A stretch of DNA of 64,000 nucleotides, taken from NCBI GenBank assembly GCA_003254905.1, contig QANU01098975.1, positions 592,640 to 656,639 on the forward strand. Reading direction: 5' to 3'. The notes under the pieces are model-generated. The model was given only the letters and a program-made list of their open reading frames with translations, had not been told where the DNA came from and did not search any database. Below, in pieces: positions 23,236 through 36,387 of the stretch (the stretch's first letter is position 1; each line of letters begins with the position of its first letter). This DNA comes from Nissolia schottii (taxonomy: Eukaryota > Streptophyta > Magnoliopsida > Fabales > Fabaceae). The position numbers were made by a program, and so were the translations under genes.

Positions 23236-24507
23236 GGGGTTGTGATAATATATATATATATATATATATTATTCTAATAAATGATTAATATTTTATTATT
23301 TTTATTATTATTTTAATAAATTGCCATGATTGGATTCAATTTATGAGAAATTATCACATTTTGATACGTCACTCAAAAGTAACACATTGGTGATGAAGGG
23401 TCTTGATCCTTTAATGAATCGTCTCAAGTTTAAATTTCATGAATGAAAAAAAAAAAAACTCTCTCTAGGAGATGAATAGGGTTTTATTTCTCCCTAGGAC
23501 GCCTCGAATCTAAGAACCTTTAGAAAGAGAATAAATTTGTTCCATTTGACTAACCTTATGTCACTTTTTGTGATCACATGACCCGTTTTACATGTCACTT
23601 GGCAAATTTGATACATTCTCCAATTAATGTATAATTAATTGTTTAGACACATTGACATGTGGATGTACCAAATTTATTAAGTGACAGATAAAACTGACTT
23701 GAAAGAGTAGTTAATTATCTTTTGTCATTTTCTTTTTTGTCATGAATATTATGTCATACCTCCTTCTCATATTAATTGTTTATTTTATATTTTTAGGTTC
23801 ATAACTCAATAAATCTAAATATAATTTATATTCAAATATATTGAATTAAACCACAAAAGTAAGAGATGAACAATTAATATAAAATGGATGATGTATTAAT
23901 TATAGAAAACTTTGACTGTCCACATTTACCACCTTTTTAGTTCAAACTTGTTAATGATATAATGACACATAATCAAATTAATAGAGAAAAGATAACAAGT
24001 GTCCCTTAATAAAAGTGTTTAATTGAAAATATAAACTTTTAAAGTTTTCAATCCATTGAATACATTAAAAATATTTAAATATTTTTCATTTTAGATTTTT
24101 TAACAAGTGTCCTAACACTTTTTAGCAAAACTTATATGAATATAATATTTTGATTTGTTTCCATGTATCAATCACTTTCCAAAGATAGCTCTACATTAAT
24201 GTCATTTTTCTTAATCATTGTTGTTGAGTTTAAGTTAGATTGTTTTTAATGAGAGGGTATATGTTCCTCCCTCCATCCATTAATAATGGTCTTTTTTTTC
24301 TAAGTCTAAATATATAATTATATTTGGATAACATAAGTTTGTTGCAAATGGTAATCATCCATTAATGTCAATTTCTTTTATTATTATTATTATTATGATA
24401 AACTGCTTTGAATTCCTCTGTAAATGTCCTCTCGATATATTGGTGTGAGTACCACTTTGCATATCTCATAGTGAGGGAGAAATTAATTATAATAATAAAT
24501 AAAAAAA
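23236..24507. other. AT-rich region upstream of the neprosin array
   Basis: It contains an (AT)n run, one small Stowaway-like MITE (23759-23893) and a second partial CTCCCTCCATCC end at 24265-24290. Otherwise nothing is recognised. Confidence 0.5.
23759..23893. mobile_element. Small Stowaway-like MITE
   Basis: The ends are inverted copies: CCTCCTTCTCATATTAATTG on the left and, reverse-complemented from the right, CATCATCCATTTTATATTAA then TTG. TA dinucleotides flank both sides (23757-58 and 23894-95), the mariner/Stowaway target site. It is 135 bases and non-coding. Confidence 0.55.
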
Positions 24508-27303
24508 ATGACGAGAAGAAATCAAAGTCAAATGAGGAAAAATAATGTCGCAATCTTGTTATTTGGAACCCTGTTTCCTTCGTATATGGGAGGACTAGAC
24601 TTGAAAGTTGAAGCCAGAGTTGCATCACCGCTTTTAGAAATTGAAATCGATGCCAAACTAAAGCTCCTCAACAAGCCTGCTGTTAAATCCATTGTGGTTT
24701 GCAATTCCGTCATACCCCTTCTATTGTGTATGATTTAGTAATAATTTCACATTGAAAAATTCTAAATGGCACAAACTATTTTCACGAATTTTGTGTTCAA
24801 GTGTTTTCTTTCTCCTTGCTTTATCTTTTCAATCCTCTTGTTGATTCGTTATAAGATCATTAATTACATTTTTATGAATCTATTTTTGAAGCTTTATAGC
24901 AACACTATTTTCAGATTTTACCTTCTAGCAATGCCTTTAAAACAATCTATTTTAAACTTGTTAATAATTTAGTTAAAATATGTTTTCCTTCATTTTCATT
25001 TTTAAATGGGGTTTATTATCTTTTATTATATTTAATTTTTTTTTGTAGCGACAAGGGTCTTCTTCTTCCTTAACCAAGTATCGAAATCAATCTTCGCATT
25101 CCGTGATTAATGTTTATATTTTAAATGGGTTTACAATACGCACAGAGATTAATCACTCTTTTACGCGGTAGATAACTTAGAAGACCAAAATAAAATGTGG
25201 TCTTTAATCATTATTGTGTCACATAAATAATGGACAATGCTAACATGCGCGCACACAGTGCTGGCACATACGAGGATGGTGTGACATTAGCATTTTTTGT
25301 TAGATGATTATGTGATGAAAAATAACTAGGGATCAAATTGTAGACAATTTGTAACATAAGAGACCAAATAAAAAAAATTAAAGATAAAAGACTAAATTAA
25401 AAAAATAAAGATAAAGGACCAAATTAAAAATAAAAAGATAAATACTTAAAAATTCTATTTTATTTAATGATTTTATTTTCAATTTTTTTATACATACATA
25501 ATATAAATTTTTAAATTTTAAATAAAATTTTAAAATGATATTTAAATAACAACGATAAACTTTTTATAAAAAATTATTACAAATATTTACGTTCAAAATT
25601 CAATTTGCATATAAATGAATTTTTTACATTCTTTGACTATCTTTTATGATTGTTTACTTATAGAGTGAAGAAGGAGATATTTTTGATTGTGTTGACATTT
25701 ACAAACAACCAGCTTTTGACCATCCTGCCTTAAAAAATTACACTATTCCATTACATTATTAATAATAATAATAATAACAATTTATCATCGTGGTCGTCGT
25801 TTTCTTGCATCCTTGAACATTAGCTAACGAATCAGTGCAATCTTAATGAATAAATTGTGCAGACGGTACCTACTTTCTTCGAAGAATCCCAAAATTCAAG
25901 TACTAAAGATGCTTTCCAGTCAAAATCTGTTGTATTTCGGACATGGCAAAAAAGTGGAAGTTGTCCAAAAGGAACCATTCCTATACGCAGAATTCGAAAG
26001 GAGGACTTAGCGAGACATGCTTCTGGTCTTGCGTTTTTTGGGATGAAATCGCCAGCACAATTTAACAATCCTACAAATATAACAAACACCAGCAACCTTA
26101 CTTTTCCCCCTGACTTCAATTTCGCCAACCATAGCTTCATAGTTTTTCCCGAAAATCGATACCTAACACTACAATATTTCTTCCACCTTGTTAACCTATT
26201 ACAATATAGCTCACGCACGTGCGCGTACACATGGATGAGTATGATGACGCGGTTGTGCAGGCATCATATCTTGCGACACATTGGGATACAATTTTATAGA
26301 TGCACAAGCTGATATTAATGTTTGGAATCCGAACGCTTGATCTGCCAGAAGATTTCAACACTGCTCAAATTTGGCTTAAGGCCGGCCATGGTGCTGATTT
26401 TGAAAGTGTTGAATCAGGCTGGGTGGTTAGTTCACTCGCCAACGCTAATTACTTCCAATTCTAAATTAACCATGCACACCTATATATATAATATATAGTT
26501 CGTTATCTAGCTAGCTGCTTCTTAATTACATATAAATCATTGATGTGTGACAATATCATATATGTATGCACAAACAAATAACGCCATATATCACGATTAA
26601 TTTAGGTGAACCAAAGTTATATGGTGAGAAAAGGACCCGATTGTTTGCCTATTGGACAGTAAGTAACTATGTATTTAGTGATTTTGATTTGTCGTCTTTT
26701 TAAATCTTACTAATTGTTTTGTAGTAACATTGATTTTTGGTATCTTGATGTTGTGGTGCAGTTAGATTCTTACCGGTCAACGGGTTGCTTTGACCTCACT
26801 TGCTCTGGCTTTGTGCAAACAGGCACCCAAGCAGCACTTGGTGCTGCCATTGAGCCTATCTCTTCCTTCGATCCTAACAATCAACATTGGGATGTTCTTG
26901 GTAATGAACAAAATTATCACTTATTTTGATAATAATTATTTAATGTTGATCTTAAACAATAATGTAAAAACATTTCATAGCCGAAATGTTTTAAGGAAAA
27001 CAATGGAAAGTTAAGTAAGGCACTAATCATATGTTAAGAGGATTTTTGTGAAGATATAGATACTTTAATAAGACCAAAAATATATAACCTTACTCATGTC
27101 ATCAATAACTCAAACTAATAATTTCTTTCTGGTTTAAAATTGAATTTTTTTTTTCGTTTTAGGATGACTCGGAGAATTGGTGGCTTAAATTTCATCACGA
27201 CATCCCTATAGGTTATTGGCCTGCCATAAGTATTGAACTCATTGAGCCATAGTGCAATATTGGTTGAGTTTGGTGGACAAGTGTTTAGTCCACAAGTGAA
27301 GAA

Positions 27304-27757
27304 TGTTGGAATTTATCGATTACATCACGTCAGATTACTAAGGATAAAGGGATTGCATAAATACCTGACTCCATGATTTAGCGATAGGAATCCCTTGGCG
27401 CAACTGATCACGGACAAGAACAGTGGTTTTGTGGTCTTCCTCAACCAAACCTCCTTAGTTCCTCAATGGGACTGTCTGTCTCTCTTCCAGATGGGGAGAA
27501 GTGAAACGTTTTCCGATTTGGTGTGTTGGGGACCATAACCGTTCCTCATGTATTTAAGCTCACCAGGGTTCCCATTATCCCCTGATGGGCCAATACTGGT
27601 GGTATCTACCCATTTGGGCCCACATTCGCTTTTCCTTAAGTCTAAAAGGCTTTTAACCAAATAATTAGATCACCGAATTAAGCCATATATGATAAATAGC
27701 TAATATAATCGTTAACGGATATGAGCCCACAAATATTGGAAATATAAATTTCCAACA
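27304..27757 (-). repeat. Downstream (3') LTR of the copia element
   Basis: 454 bases with TG...CA borders; pairs with 34320-34763. Confidence 0.93.
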
Positions 27758-30700
27758 ATCTCCCACTTGGGCTACATATCGTTCTTCAAACAATTATATC
27801 ACAAGTTCTTTAGGCGCGCATCCGAATGCTATTTATCTTTTAGACTTTCTTTAACAATCTGGTCCATCTCATGCATCAACATGGAATTACTGCAGCTTTC
27901 GTCACAAAACAAAAAACGTGACTAAACCACAATGATCACCACATCAATACACTTAATGACATAGATCAAATGTGGATGAGTAGCATGGAAATTACATGCA
28001 ATGTGATCTCAATCATGTACATTTCCAACTGGTCATTCTTTAGTCTTTAGTGAGATCAATCCAAAGTCCTTAGATGCAATAGAACCATTGCATATACAAA
28101 ACATAAGCGAGTTCAGAATTGAATCATAAACCATCAACTTTATTATGCATAAATCAAATAGATAATATCCGATAGAACAAAAGGACTCCCACTAAACTAA
28201 GGTATCCTCACGAATAACACCCACATGAGCAGTATGCTCATGAAAAAACCTTAGGTGTTAAACCCTTAGTTGATGGATCAGCTAGCATAAAATTAGTCCC
28301 TATATGTTCTATGGAAATCCGTCTATTCTGAACTCTTTCTTTAACAACTAGGAACTTGATGTCGATAAACTTCGACTTCGTTGCACTCCTGTTGTTGTTG
28401 GAATAAAGGACTGTCGATTTATTGTCACAATAAATCCTTAGTGGTCGGTCAATGCTATCAACCACACGCAAATTAGTGACAAAATTTTCGTAGCCATATT
28501 CCATGGTTGGATGCCTCATAGCAAGCTATGAACTCCGCGGCCATAGTTGAACAAGCTATAAGTGTCTGTTTAACAGACTTCCATGAGATAGCTCCTCTTG
28601 CCAACATATAAATGTATCCTGATGTGGAGCGCCTACTATCTTGGCATCTCGCAAAATCGGAGTCGGAGTACCCGATGATCTCCAAACTATTCGATCTCCG
28701 ATAAGTGAACATGTAATCTTTTGTTCTCTTCAAATAACGCATCACGCGTTTGGCCGCTTTCCAGTGCTGTATACTAGAATTGCTCAAGAATCTTCCCAAA
28801 ACTCCCACTATAACTGCTACGTCAGGAATAGAACAAACTTGAGCATACATTAGACTCCCCACCGCTGATGCATAGAAAATCTTTTGCATCTCTTCTCTTT
28901 AAAGATCATTATTGGGGAACTGTTTGAGACTAAACTTGTCTCCTTTAGCAACGGGTGTGTCTCCTGGTTTACTATCTTTCATGCCGAATCTATTTAAGAC
29001 TTTATCGATACAGCTCTTTTGTGATAACTTTAGGATACCTTGAGAGCGATCTCTTAGTATCTGAAAACCTAATACAAAAGATGCATCCCCAAGATCTTTC
29101 ATCTCGAAATTTTTCGTTAGAAATCTCTTGGTTTCGTGCAATAAGCCTATATCGCTGCTATCAAGCAGAATATCATCGACATATAATACCAGGAAGATAT
29201 ATTTACTCCCACTGAACTTGTGATATACACAATCATCAACGACATTTACCTCAAAACCGCACGAGGTAATGACTTGATGGAACTTATGATACCATTGACG
29301 GGAAGCTTGTTTGAGACCATAGATGGATTTCTTTAGGTTGCATAACATAGACTTTGGGTCATCTGACACAAAGTTTTCTGGTTGTGCCATGTAAGTCATT
29401 TCATCAATGTTTCCATTTAGAAACGCAGTCTTGACATCCATCTAATGTAATTCCAAACCAAAATGAGCTATCAATGCCATTATTGTCCTAAAAGAGTCTT
29501 TCGAGGATACCGAAGAGAAAGTCTCTCTGTAGTCAATGCCTTCCTTTTGAGTAAATCCTTTAGCAACAAGACGAGCTTTATATCTCTCGACATTGCCATT
29601 TGAGTCCCTCTTGGTCTTAAATATCCATTTACAACCAATGGGTCTCACACCTTCAGGCAATTCGATAAGATCCCAAACGTCATTTTCTTTCATAGATTTC
29701 AACTCATCTTTCATGGCATCAATCCACTTATGAGAGTTCGAACTGTGCATAGTTTGACAGAAGTTGATTGGATCATCCTCTGTTAAACCAATGTCATCCT
29801 CATGTTCTAGGAGAAAGATAATGCAATCATTTGATATCGCACTTCTCCTCTCTCTTGTGGATCTTCTTAATGGCACTTCTTGAGGTGGTTGAGTTTGTTC
29901 TATAGGTGGTGCTTGAGGAAGAACCTCATTAATGTTGTCTTGTTCCGGAATAATGTTAGGATTGTCTAACATTGGAGCTGTTTCTTGAACAATGACAGGT
30001 ACAACGACTTGATCACTGTCAATAACAGGTTCTTCTTCAAAGACAACATTCCTTATGTTTCCTTCCCCTTCAAACTCAACTTCCTCTAGAAATCTCGCAT
30101 TTCCCGTTTCAAAAAAGGATCTAGATGTGGGATTGTAAAACTTATACCCACGAGGGCGTTCTGCATAACCAACAAAATAACAATTAACCGTTCTTGCGTC
30201 CAGTTTTCTTTCATGTGGCCTATAAGGCCGTGCCTCAGCTGGACAACCCCAAATGTGCAAGTGCCTTATGCTAGGCTTTTTGCCAGTCCATAGCTCATAA
30301 GGGGTTATGGTTATTGCTTTGCTTGGTACCTGATTAAGGATATAAACTGCGGTCTTTAAAGCTTCTCCCCAAGGTGACTCTGGCAATGAAGAATGACTAA
30401 TCATACTCCTTACCATATCCTTAAGAGTTCAGTTTCGTCGTTCTGCAACACCATTCATGCTGGGTTTGCCCGGCATAGTGTATTGCGGAACGATTCCACA
30501 TTCATTGAGGAAAAGAGCAAAGGATCCCAGACGTTGTTCTCCTGATCCATCATATCTGTCGTAGTGTTCACCACCACGATCAGATTTGACAGCCTTAATT
30601 TTCTTTCCAAGTTGAAGTTCTACTTCAGCCTTGAAAGACTTAAAAAACGTCTAGGGATTGAGACTTATCTCCACAGATTCTATCCAAGCCTTAAAACTCG

Positions 30701-30930
30701 TCCCATTCAGCATTGGGATATTGTTCACTTGAGCAGAAATATTCACAGCACTGGCAATAGAAACTGAATCGAGAACAAAAGCAACAAAACATATTCACAT
30801 AAATTAAGCATGTCATTAAAAATAAGACATGAGCAATTCTTTAGAATTGGGAATCCTTCACAAGATACCTAGTACAACATTAATTCCTCGTCTTTGGACA
30901 GAGAAATTAACTGTAAGTGGTACTTTTAAT

Positions 30931-31720
30931 CCATCACAAGATACCTAGCACAACATTAATTCCTCGTCTTTGGACAGAGAAATTAACTGTAAGTGGTACT
31001 CTTAACGTAATGATCAAATGTTGACAATAAATTCTGTCAAACAACAGCCTTTCTTTGGACCGACTATTGTTCACATGAAAAATACTTTATAATTGTCACA
31101 CATTCATCATCACAGGTATGTCATTATTTGGTCAAACTGTGTCTTCCTTTGGGCCGAGCACAATTCACATAAATAAATCTATACAATTATAATCCATCAC
31201 AAGATACCTAGCACAACATTAATTCCTCGTCTTTGGACAGAGAAATTAACTGTAAGTGGTACTCTTAACGTAATGATCAAATGTTGACAATAAATTCTGT
31301 CAAACAACAGCCTTTCTTTGGACCGACTATTGTTCACATGAAAAATACTTTATAATTGTCACACATTCATCATCACAGGTATGTCATTATTTGGTCAAAC
31401 TGTGTCTTCCTTTGGGCCGAGCACAATTCACATAAATAAATCTATACAATTATAATCCATCACAAGATACCTAGCACAACATTAATTCCTCGTCTTTGGA
31501 CAGAGAAATTAACTGTAAGTGGTACTCTTAACGTAATGATCAAATGTTGACAATAAATTCTGTCAAACAACAGCCTTTCTTTGGACCGACTATTGTTCAC
31601 ATGAAAAATACTTTATAATTGTCACACATTCATCATCACAGGCATGTCATTATTTGGTCAAATTGTGTCTTCCTTTGGGCCGAGCACAATTCACATAAAT
31701 AACTCCATACAATCATCCAT
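30931..31720. repeat. 263-bp tandem repeat, three copies, in the copia leader
   Basis: Units start at 30931, 31194 and 31457 with CCATCACAAGATACCTAGCA and are nearly identical. Each holds several CTTTGGnCCGA...TTCACAT sub-motifs. Single, more diverged copies of the same sub-motif continue to about 32300. Confidence 0.9.
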
Positions 31721-32549
31721 ATAATTTCAATTAAGCTAATTTACATAACAGAGGTTACTTTGGCAACATGCTATTTCAATCAACTCAATTAAAAATTATA
31801 AAAAAAAAAATCATGAAAATACCATTAAATATGGATCTCATGATTATCACAAGTGTTGATATAATTCGGTCAAACATTGATCTTCCTTTGGGCTGACCAA
31901 TATTCACATGAATCACACAATCACTGTTTCCTTACGTTTCAAAACAAACCGACTTTAACCATAGAGGCTACTTTGGTAACATATTGTCTCAGTCAATTTA
32001 TCTCGAAACTAATTTCTTTATAAATAATTGAATCCATATCACACAAGAGGATTCAAAGTATCATAAAAGGTTGTCAAAATATCCTGTCAAACATTTAGCC
32101 TTTCTTTGGACTGACTAAATATTCACATGGAAACATGAGAATTTGCAACCTATTTATTACCACATATTTTCTATAAATTGGCCAAACAATAATCTTCCTT
32201 TGGGCCGATTAATGCTCGCATAATTAATAGAAAATGAGCTGAATGTTTAATGCTCATTATTTGGCCAAATAATAAACTTCCTTTGGGCCGATTATTATTC
32301 GCATAAATAACAAACATTAATTAATCCTTTCGGTTACCCAAATTACCTCAAGGATAAATGGTCAAATATTTCCGAGCTCTTTAGATTAATCACCTTTTAA
32401 ATCAATAGCGCTAGTCACAGACTAAACCACAATGTCTGATGTCAGCGTCAATTGATTTTATTAGCTCATATAATATTTGCATTTTTCCAAAACAAAAACA
32501 GGGCTCATCCATATTCAAAACAAAACCAAATGTTTTGACAAAAACCAGA

Positions 32550-33350
32550 AAGGATAGTGGCCCATTCCGCAAAACAGCAAAGTCATAGGCAGAAAACATA
32601 ATGGCCCATTGTCCTTTATCAGCCCAATCCGAAACCAATGTCCATTTAATCTTCCTTAGTAAATGGAAACATTGCTATAACTTTATGGGAGATAAAATTA
32701 AAATTACCTTCTTGTTAGAAAAGGCCTATTTTGGATTAAAAAAAATTCAACCAGCCAATTTAATCCAGAACAAAAAAAAGACCCATATAACTAACCTTCG
32801 CCAAATCAGGATTGCAATTTATGCTTTATGGTCTTGACAATCTTTATAAGCCCATTTCAAATGAAAATAATTTTCCTTTCTTGGAAAAATTTCAGAAACA
32901 AATTGGCCCAAATAAATTCTGTTTGCATTTCACCAACAAAAAATGTCTTGGCCCAACTAGTTGAAAACAAAAAATAATTGTTTGAAAATGGGCCCATAAA
33001 TGCTCATTTTTCTATTTTGACCAAAACAAAAATTTTGCAAAAGCAAACAGCCCATTTCATACAAATATAAGAAGCCCACTTGAATTCAAACAAAACAAGA
33101 CAAAAATTGGTCCATCATGCAATAGTCCATCATGCAAACAGGCCCATACCGTATTGACCCAAAAGGAAACTGTTTGAACCCAATAAAACCGAATCAGGCC
33201 CCAAAGCCCATCAGCTACAAACAGCAGCCCAAACAGGGCAATTAATGGCCCATATTACAGCACATAACCAACAGCCCAAACGATATACATATATCCATAT
33301 CATGGCCAGCTAATCAAATCAGAAGCACAAATAGTGGGCTAACATTGGCC
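32550..33350 (-). promoter_or_regulatory. Array of TGGGCC/TGGGCT motifs in the copia leader
   Basis: About 15 copies of RGCCCA (TGGGCY on the element's own strand) occur in about 800 bases, where less than one would be expected by chance. TGGGCY is the plant site II motif bound by TCP factors. A regulatory role here is inferred. Confidence 0.5.
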
Positions 33351-33579
33351 CAAAAGTGAAAAAAAACAAATTTGACCAAAAGGAAATAAAATCAAAACAG
33401 GGAACCAGCATCACAAATTAAAACCCGATCATGCTGTATCCATGATTAGCCAATAACCTTCATCAATTGCTAAATTTGCATGCAATATAAAATCAATAAT
33501 ATACGTTAAAATATCACGGCACATCACAGCACATATCACGGCTAATATCATGGCACATAATCAGCACATATCACTGCAC

Positions 33580-34060
33580 TTAATATGCACGCAACCACGG
33601 CGCAAATCACGGCAGCAAGCCGCGACACTTACACCACCACCCGCCACGCCGCACCGTCCTCTCACACTGCCGCCTACTGTCGTAAGCCTGCCACAAGCAC
33701 GAGCACTAGCAACCACGACGGCGGCAACTCGCGACGGCAACCTGGAGGACCAAATCGTGGCAGCAACCGAATGCCACGGGCGCCAGAGCCACCGCAACAG
33801 CAAAACGCCGCCGATACCACACACAAGCAGCAGCCGCCGTCGGCCACGCACGCACAACGTATCCATCCCTGCACCACTAATACACAAGTAGTGGGTGGCG
33901 ACAAATCGCACGGGGAGGGACGTCTTCGCGTCGAGGGAAAAGGCTCGCAGCCATGAGGAGCTCGTGGCGGCGAAGTGTGCGGCAGGTCGCGTATGGCAGC
34001 CGAGGTCGTGCTGGATTCATGCGAAGGCCATTAAGGTGGAGGGAGGGCTGTATCCATGGC
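33580..34060. other. GC-rich island in the copia leader
   Basis: A sharply bounded segment rich in GC and CpG lies between AT-rich flanks, just downstream of the primer site in element orientation. Open frames on both strands are long for their size only because stop codons are rare in such sequence; none is recognised. Confidence 0.5.
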
Positions 34061-34319
34061 TGTATCTTTATCCATGGCTATAAGTAATTTGCATTAACCA
34101 TGACATATAAATATTATGTAAATTGCTTCATTAGGGTTAATATGAAATTCCCAAATTCCCAAATTCCCAATCTTAGGGTTCATAAAATTTGAAAAACTGA
34201 ATAACCAAATTATCAAATACAATAGCGCAGCGGAAACTAAAGCACAAATATCAATTTTTCAAATTATCCATAACAAAAATCCTAATAACCTGACAATGAT
34301 GGGTGGCTCTGATACCACT

Positions 34320-34763
34320 TGTTAGAATTTATCGATTACATCACGTCAGATTACTAAGGATAAAGGGATTGCATAAATACCTGACTCCATGATTTAGCGA
34401 TAGGAATCCCTTGGCGCAACTGATCACGAACAAGAACAATGGTTTTGTGGTCTTCCTCAACCAAACCTCCTTAGTTCCGGGACTGTCTGTCTCTCTTCCA
34501 GATGGGGAGAAGTGAAACGTTTTCCGATGTGTTGGGGACCATAACCGTTCCTCATGTATTTAAGCTCACCATGGTTCCCATTATCCCCTGATGGGCCAAT
34601 ACTGGTGGTATCTACTCATTTGGGCCCACATTCGCTTTTCCTTAAGTCTAAAAGGCTTTTAACCAAATAATTAGATCACCGAATTAAGCCATATATGATA
34701 AATAGCTAATATAATCGTTAACGGATATGAGCCCACAAATATTAGAAATATAAATTTCCAACA
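34320..34763 (-). repeat. Upstream (5') LTR of the copia element
   Basis: 444 bases with TG...CA borders, directly adjacent to the tRNA-Met primer site on the minus strand. Confidence 0.93.
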
Positions 34764-34984
34764 AAGAAAACCCCTCACACAAGAACAGGGATGGGAAGTG
34801 GAGATTTTGCAGATGGTCTTTGGGGATTAAAGATTATTCGCAATCCCTTAAGTACCCTCAGATTATATCAGCGGCAGCCCAAGAACCTTATTGTTACAAC
34901 TCCGTGAATTACGCAAGAGAATATGGAGTGGAACCTGTGTTCTATTTTGGAGGGCCCGGACAACATCCTCCTTATTGTCCTTGA

Positions 34985-35732
34985 ATTCCCATTATAAAGT
35001 TTAATTGTAAACTTGATGTGTTATGTGGGTTAATTATAGAAGATAAACTATGCGATTGAAAACAATGAAGATGCATAAATGTCATCATTTATTTACATTT
35101 ATGACTGAACTGTTGTCTCAATCAGTTTCCCTTGTTGGTAACCAAACGTGCGAGCGACAAGCCTAGTTTGTAAAAATTATGTATGTGGTTTTCATCAATT
35201 CATCTATGTACTCGTTTTCTTAAAAGAAAAAATGAAAATGAATAAAGATTATGCATAAAAATGTTAGTGGGAACTAAACAAGTTGTTCATGCTGCGAAAG
35301 CATAAAAATATTATGTAGACACCTTATCTTCGACTACAAGATTTATCTCCTCTAATAATCCATCCATGCACATTGCCAAGAAAGGGGTGTGGTGCTATTT
35401 ATAATCTAGTGGTGGAAATTATTAGGTGTATATATTCATACTTGTGATGTTATTACTTGTGATATAGTTCAGAGGAACGCAAGTTTATCGTGCATCAAAT
35501 TTGAGTTAGTGAATGATTGTTTTTTATGCTACAATATGGACAATTTAGTATATGAGAAATGAGTGTATTTTTAGAATAAACTTGTGAGGAATGATGAGGT
35601 AATTGCGTTAGCAAAATTATGGACGTAAGAATGATTTGATAGATGCTGAAGTGGAGGGAAGGGGTTGTCGGGTGTTAGCCTATGTTTCTTGATGGCCATG
35701 CCGAAGAGGGATTGGTTATTTATAATTGGTAA
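34985..35732. other. 3' flank of neprosin copy 1
   Basis: The first 200 bases match the 3' flank of the copy 2 fragment (36715-36925), including TTGTTGGTAACCAAACGTGC. The rest is AT-rich with no gene. Confidence 0.6.
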
Positions 35733-36084
35733 CACCACAATATTGACCCGACGGCAGGAAATGAGAAAATTTATGTATACATATCATTAAATTTTCGTCG
35801 GAATTAATCGATGGTAAAAAGAATAAAATATTAATATTATTACCGTCGATTTGAGTTGACGATAACTGGTTCAATACGAACGTTCTTAGACCGCCATTTG
35901 CGTCGATCGACGCTGATGGTAATTATCGTCAGCTATGTCGATCTGACAATAATAAGTTACCATCGAGGCTTATACTGTCAGTCCACTTTCTGACAGTAAA
36001 TTCGACGGAAAGCCAAAATTCTAACAGTAATCGAGAAAAAATTTGACGGTAAATTCGATAGTAACTAACATTTTTCTTGTAGTG
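35733..36084. mobile_element. CACTA-like non-autonomous element
   Basis: The right end, reverse-complemented, reads CACTACAAGAAAAATGTTAG, the classic CACTA (En/Spm) terminus. The left end CACCACAATATTGACCCGAC is a degenerate match. Subterminal words such as GACGGTAAATTCGA and CGTCGA recur in both orientations, as in this superfamily. The expected 3-bp target duplication is TAA/TAG, so not perfect. It is non-coding. Confidence 0.6.
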
Positions 36085-36387
36085 TAGGGGAACACAGGAT
36101 TGAGGCTTGAAGGGATAAAACTTTTTTTTCTCTGTCACTGTGTTTTTGTCTCTTTATTATATCTCTGATACCAAACACAACCATAGTAGCTAAAAATATT
36201 GTTTCAAAGAAGAAGAAAAAAAACAGTGAAAATTTTAGGTAGGCACTAGTCATATTTTAAAGATTTTTATTTTTAAGATATAAATACTCTAATAAGACTA
36301 ACACATATAACCTTACTCGTGTCAATGATAATTTAATCTAATGTACAGAATATTTATCTTTCTGGTTTTAAAAAACAATTTTTCCAG

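Larger units (their letters stand above)
27304..34763 (-). mobile_element. Ty1/copia LTR retrotransposon inside a neprosin exon (fossil)
   Basis: Two LTRs (27304-27757 and 34320-34763) begin TGTTRGAATTTATCG and end AAATTTCCAACA, flanked by AAGAA on both sides (27299-27303, 34764-34768). On the minus strand a tRNA-Met primer site (TGGTATCAGAGCCACCC) follows the upstream LTR and a purine tract (CCCAAGTGGGAGATT) precedes the downstream LTR. Parts seen in order: a long repeat-rich leader, part of the integrase (30700-29700; SMNGVAERRN), reverse transcriptase (YVDDILL near 29180) and RNase H (GYSDSDFARCQDSRRSTSGY). No gag or protease frame is visible. It is broken, with a few breaks. The LTRs differ by about seven substitutions and two small indels over about 445 bases, so the insertion is young, roughly 0.5-1.5 million years at usual plant rates. 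Confidence 0.93.
24508..34984 (+). pseudogene. Neprosin-type (DUF239) gene, copy 1, disrupted
   Basis: Seven exon-like blocks in family order: 24508 or 24532-24696 (signal peptide, KLKLLNKPAVKSI), 25664-25749 (DIFDCVDIYKQPAFDHPALK), 25863-26136 (VPTFFEESQNSS, GSCPKGTIPIRRIRKEDL), 26261-26425 (ADINVWNP, ESGWV), 26606-26658, 26762-26900 (GCFDLTCSGFVQ) and 27163 onward, which resumes at 34769 and ends at 34984 (FYFGGPGQ, stop TGA). Intact members are secreted proline-cleaving proteases with an N-terminal activation domain; whether this branch is catalytic is unknown. The block at 26261 has frame shifts with in-frame stops, the donors after 25749 and 26136 are not GT, the block at 26606 is one base shorter than in copy 3, and the last exon is shifted and split by a 7.5-kb copia insertion. 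It is a pseudogene. Confidence 0.85.

Noticed and set aside
30931-31720. Regular repeats, considered as a CRISPR array
   Set aside because: Units are 263 bases, head-to-tail without spacers, in a plant retroelement leader.
33550-34083. Several long frames on both strands in the GC-rich island
   Set aside because: Open frames on both strands at once reflect GC-rich composition; none shows a known domain, and the segment is retroelement leader.
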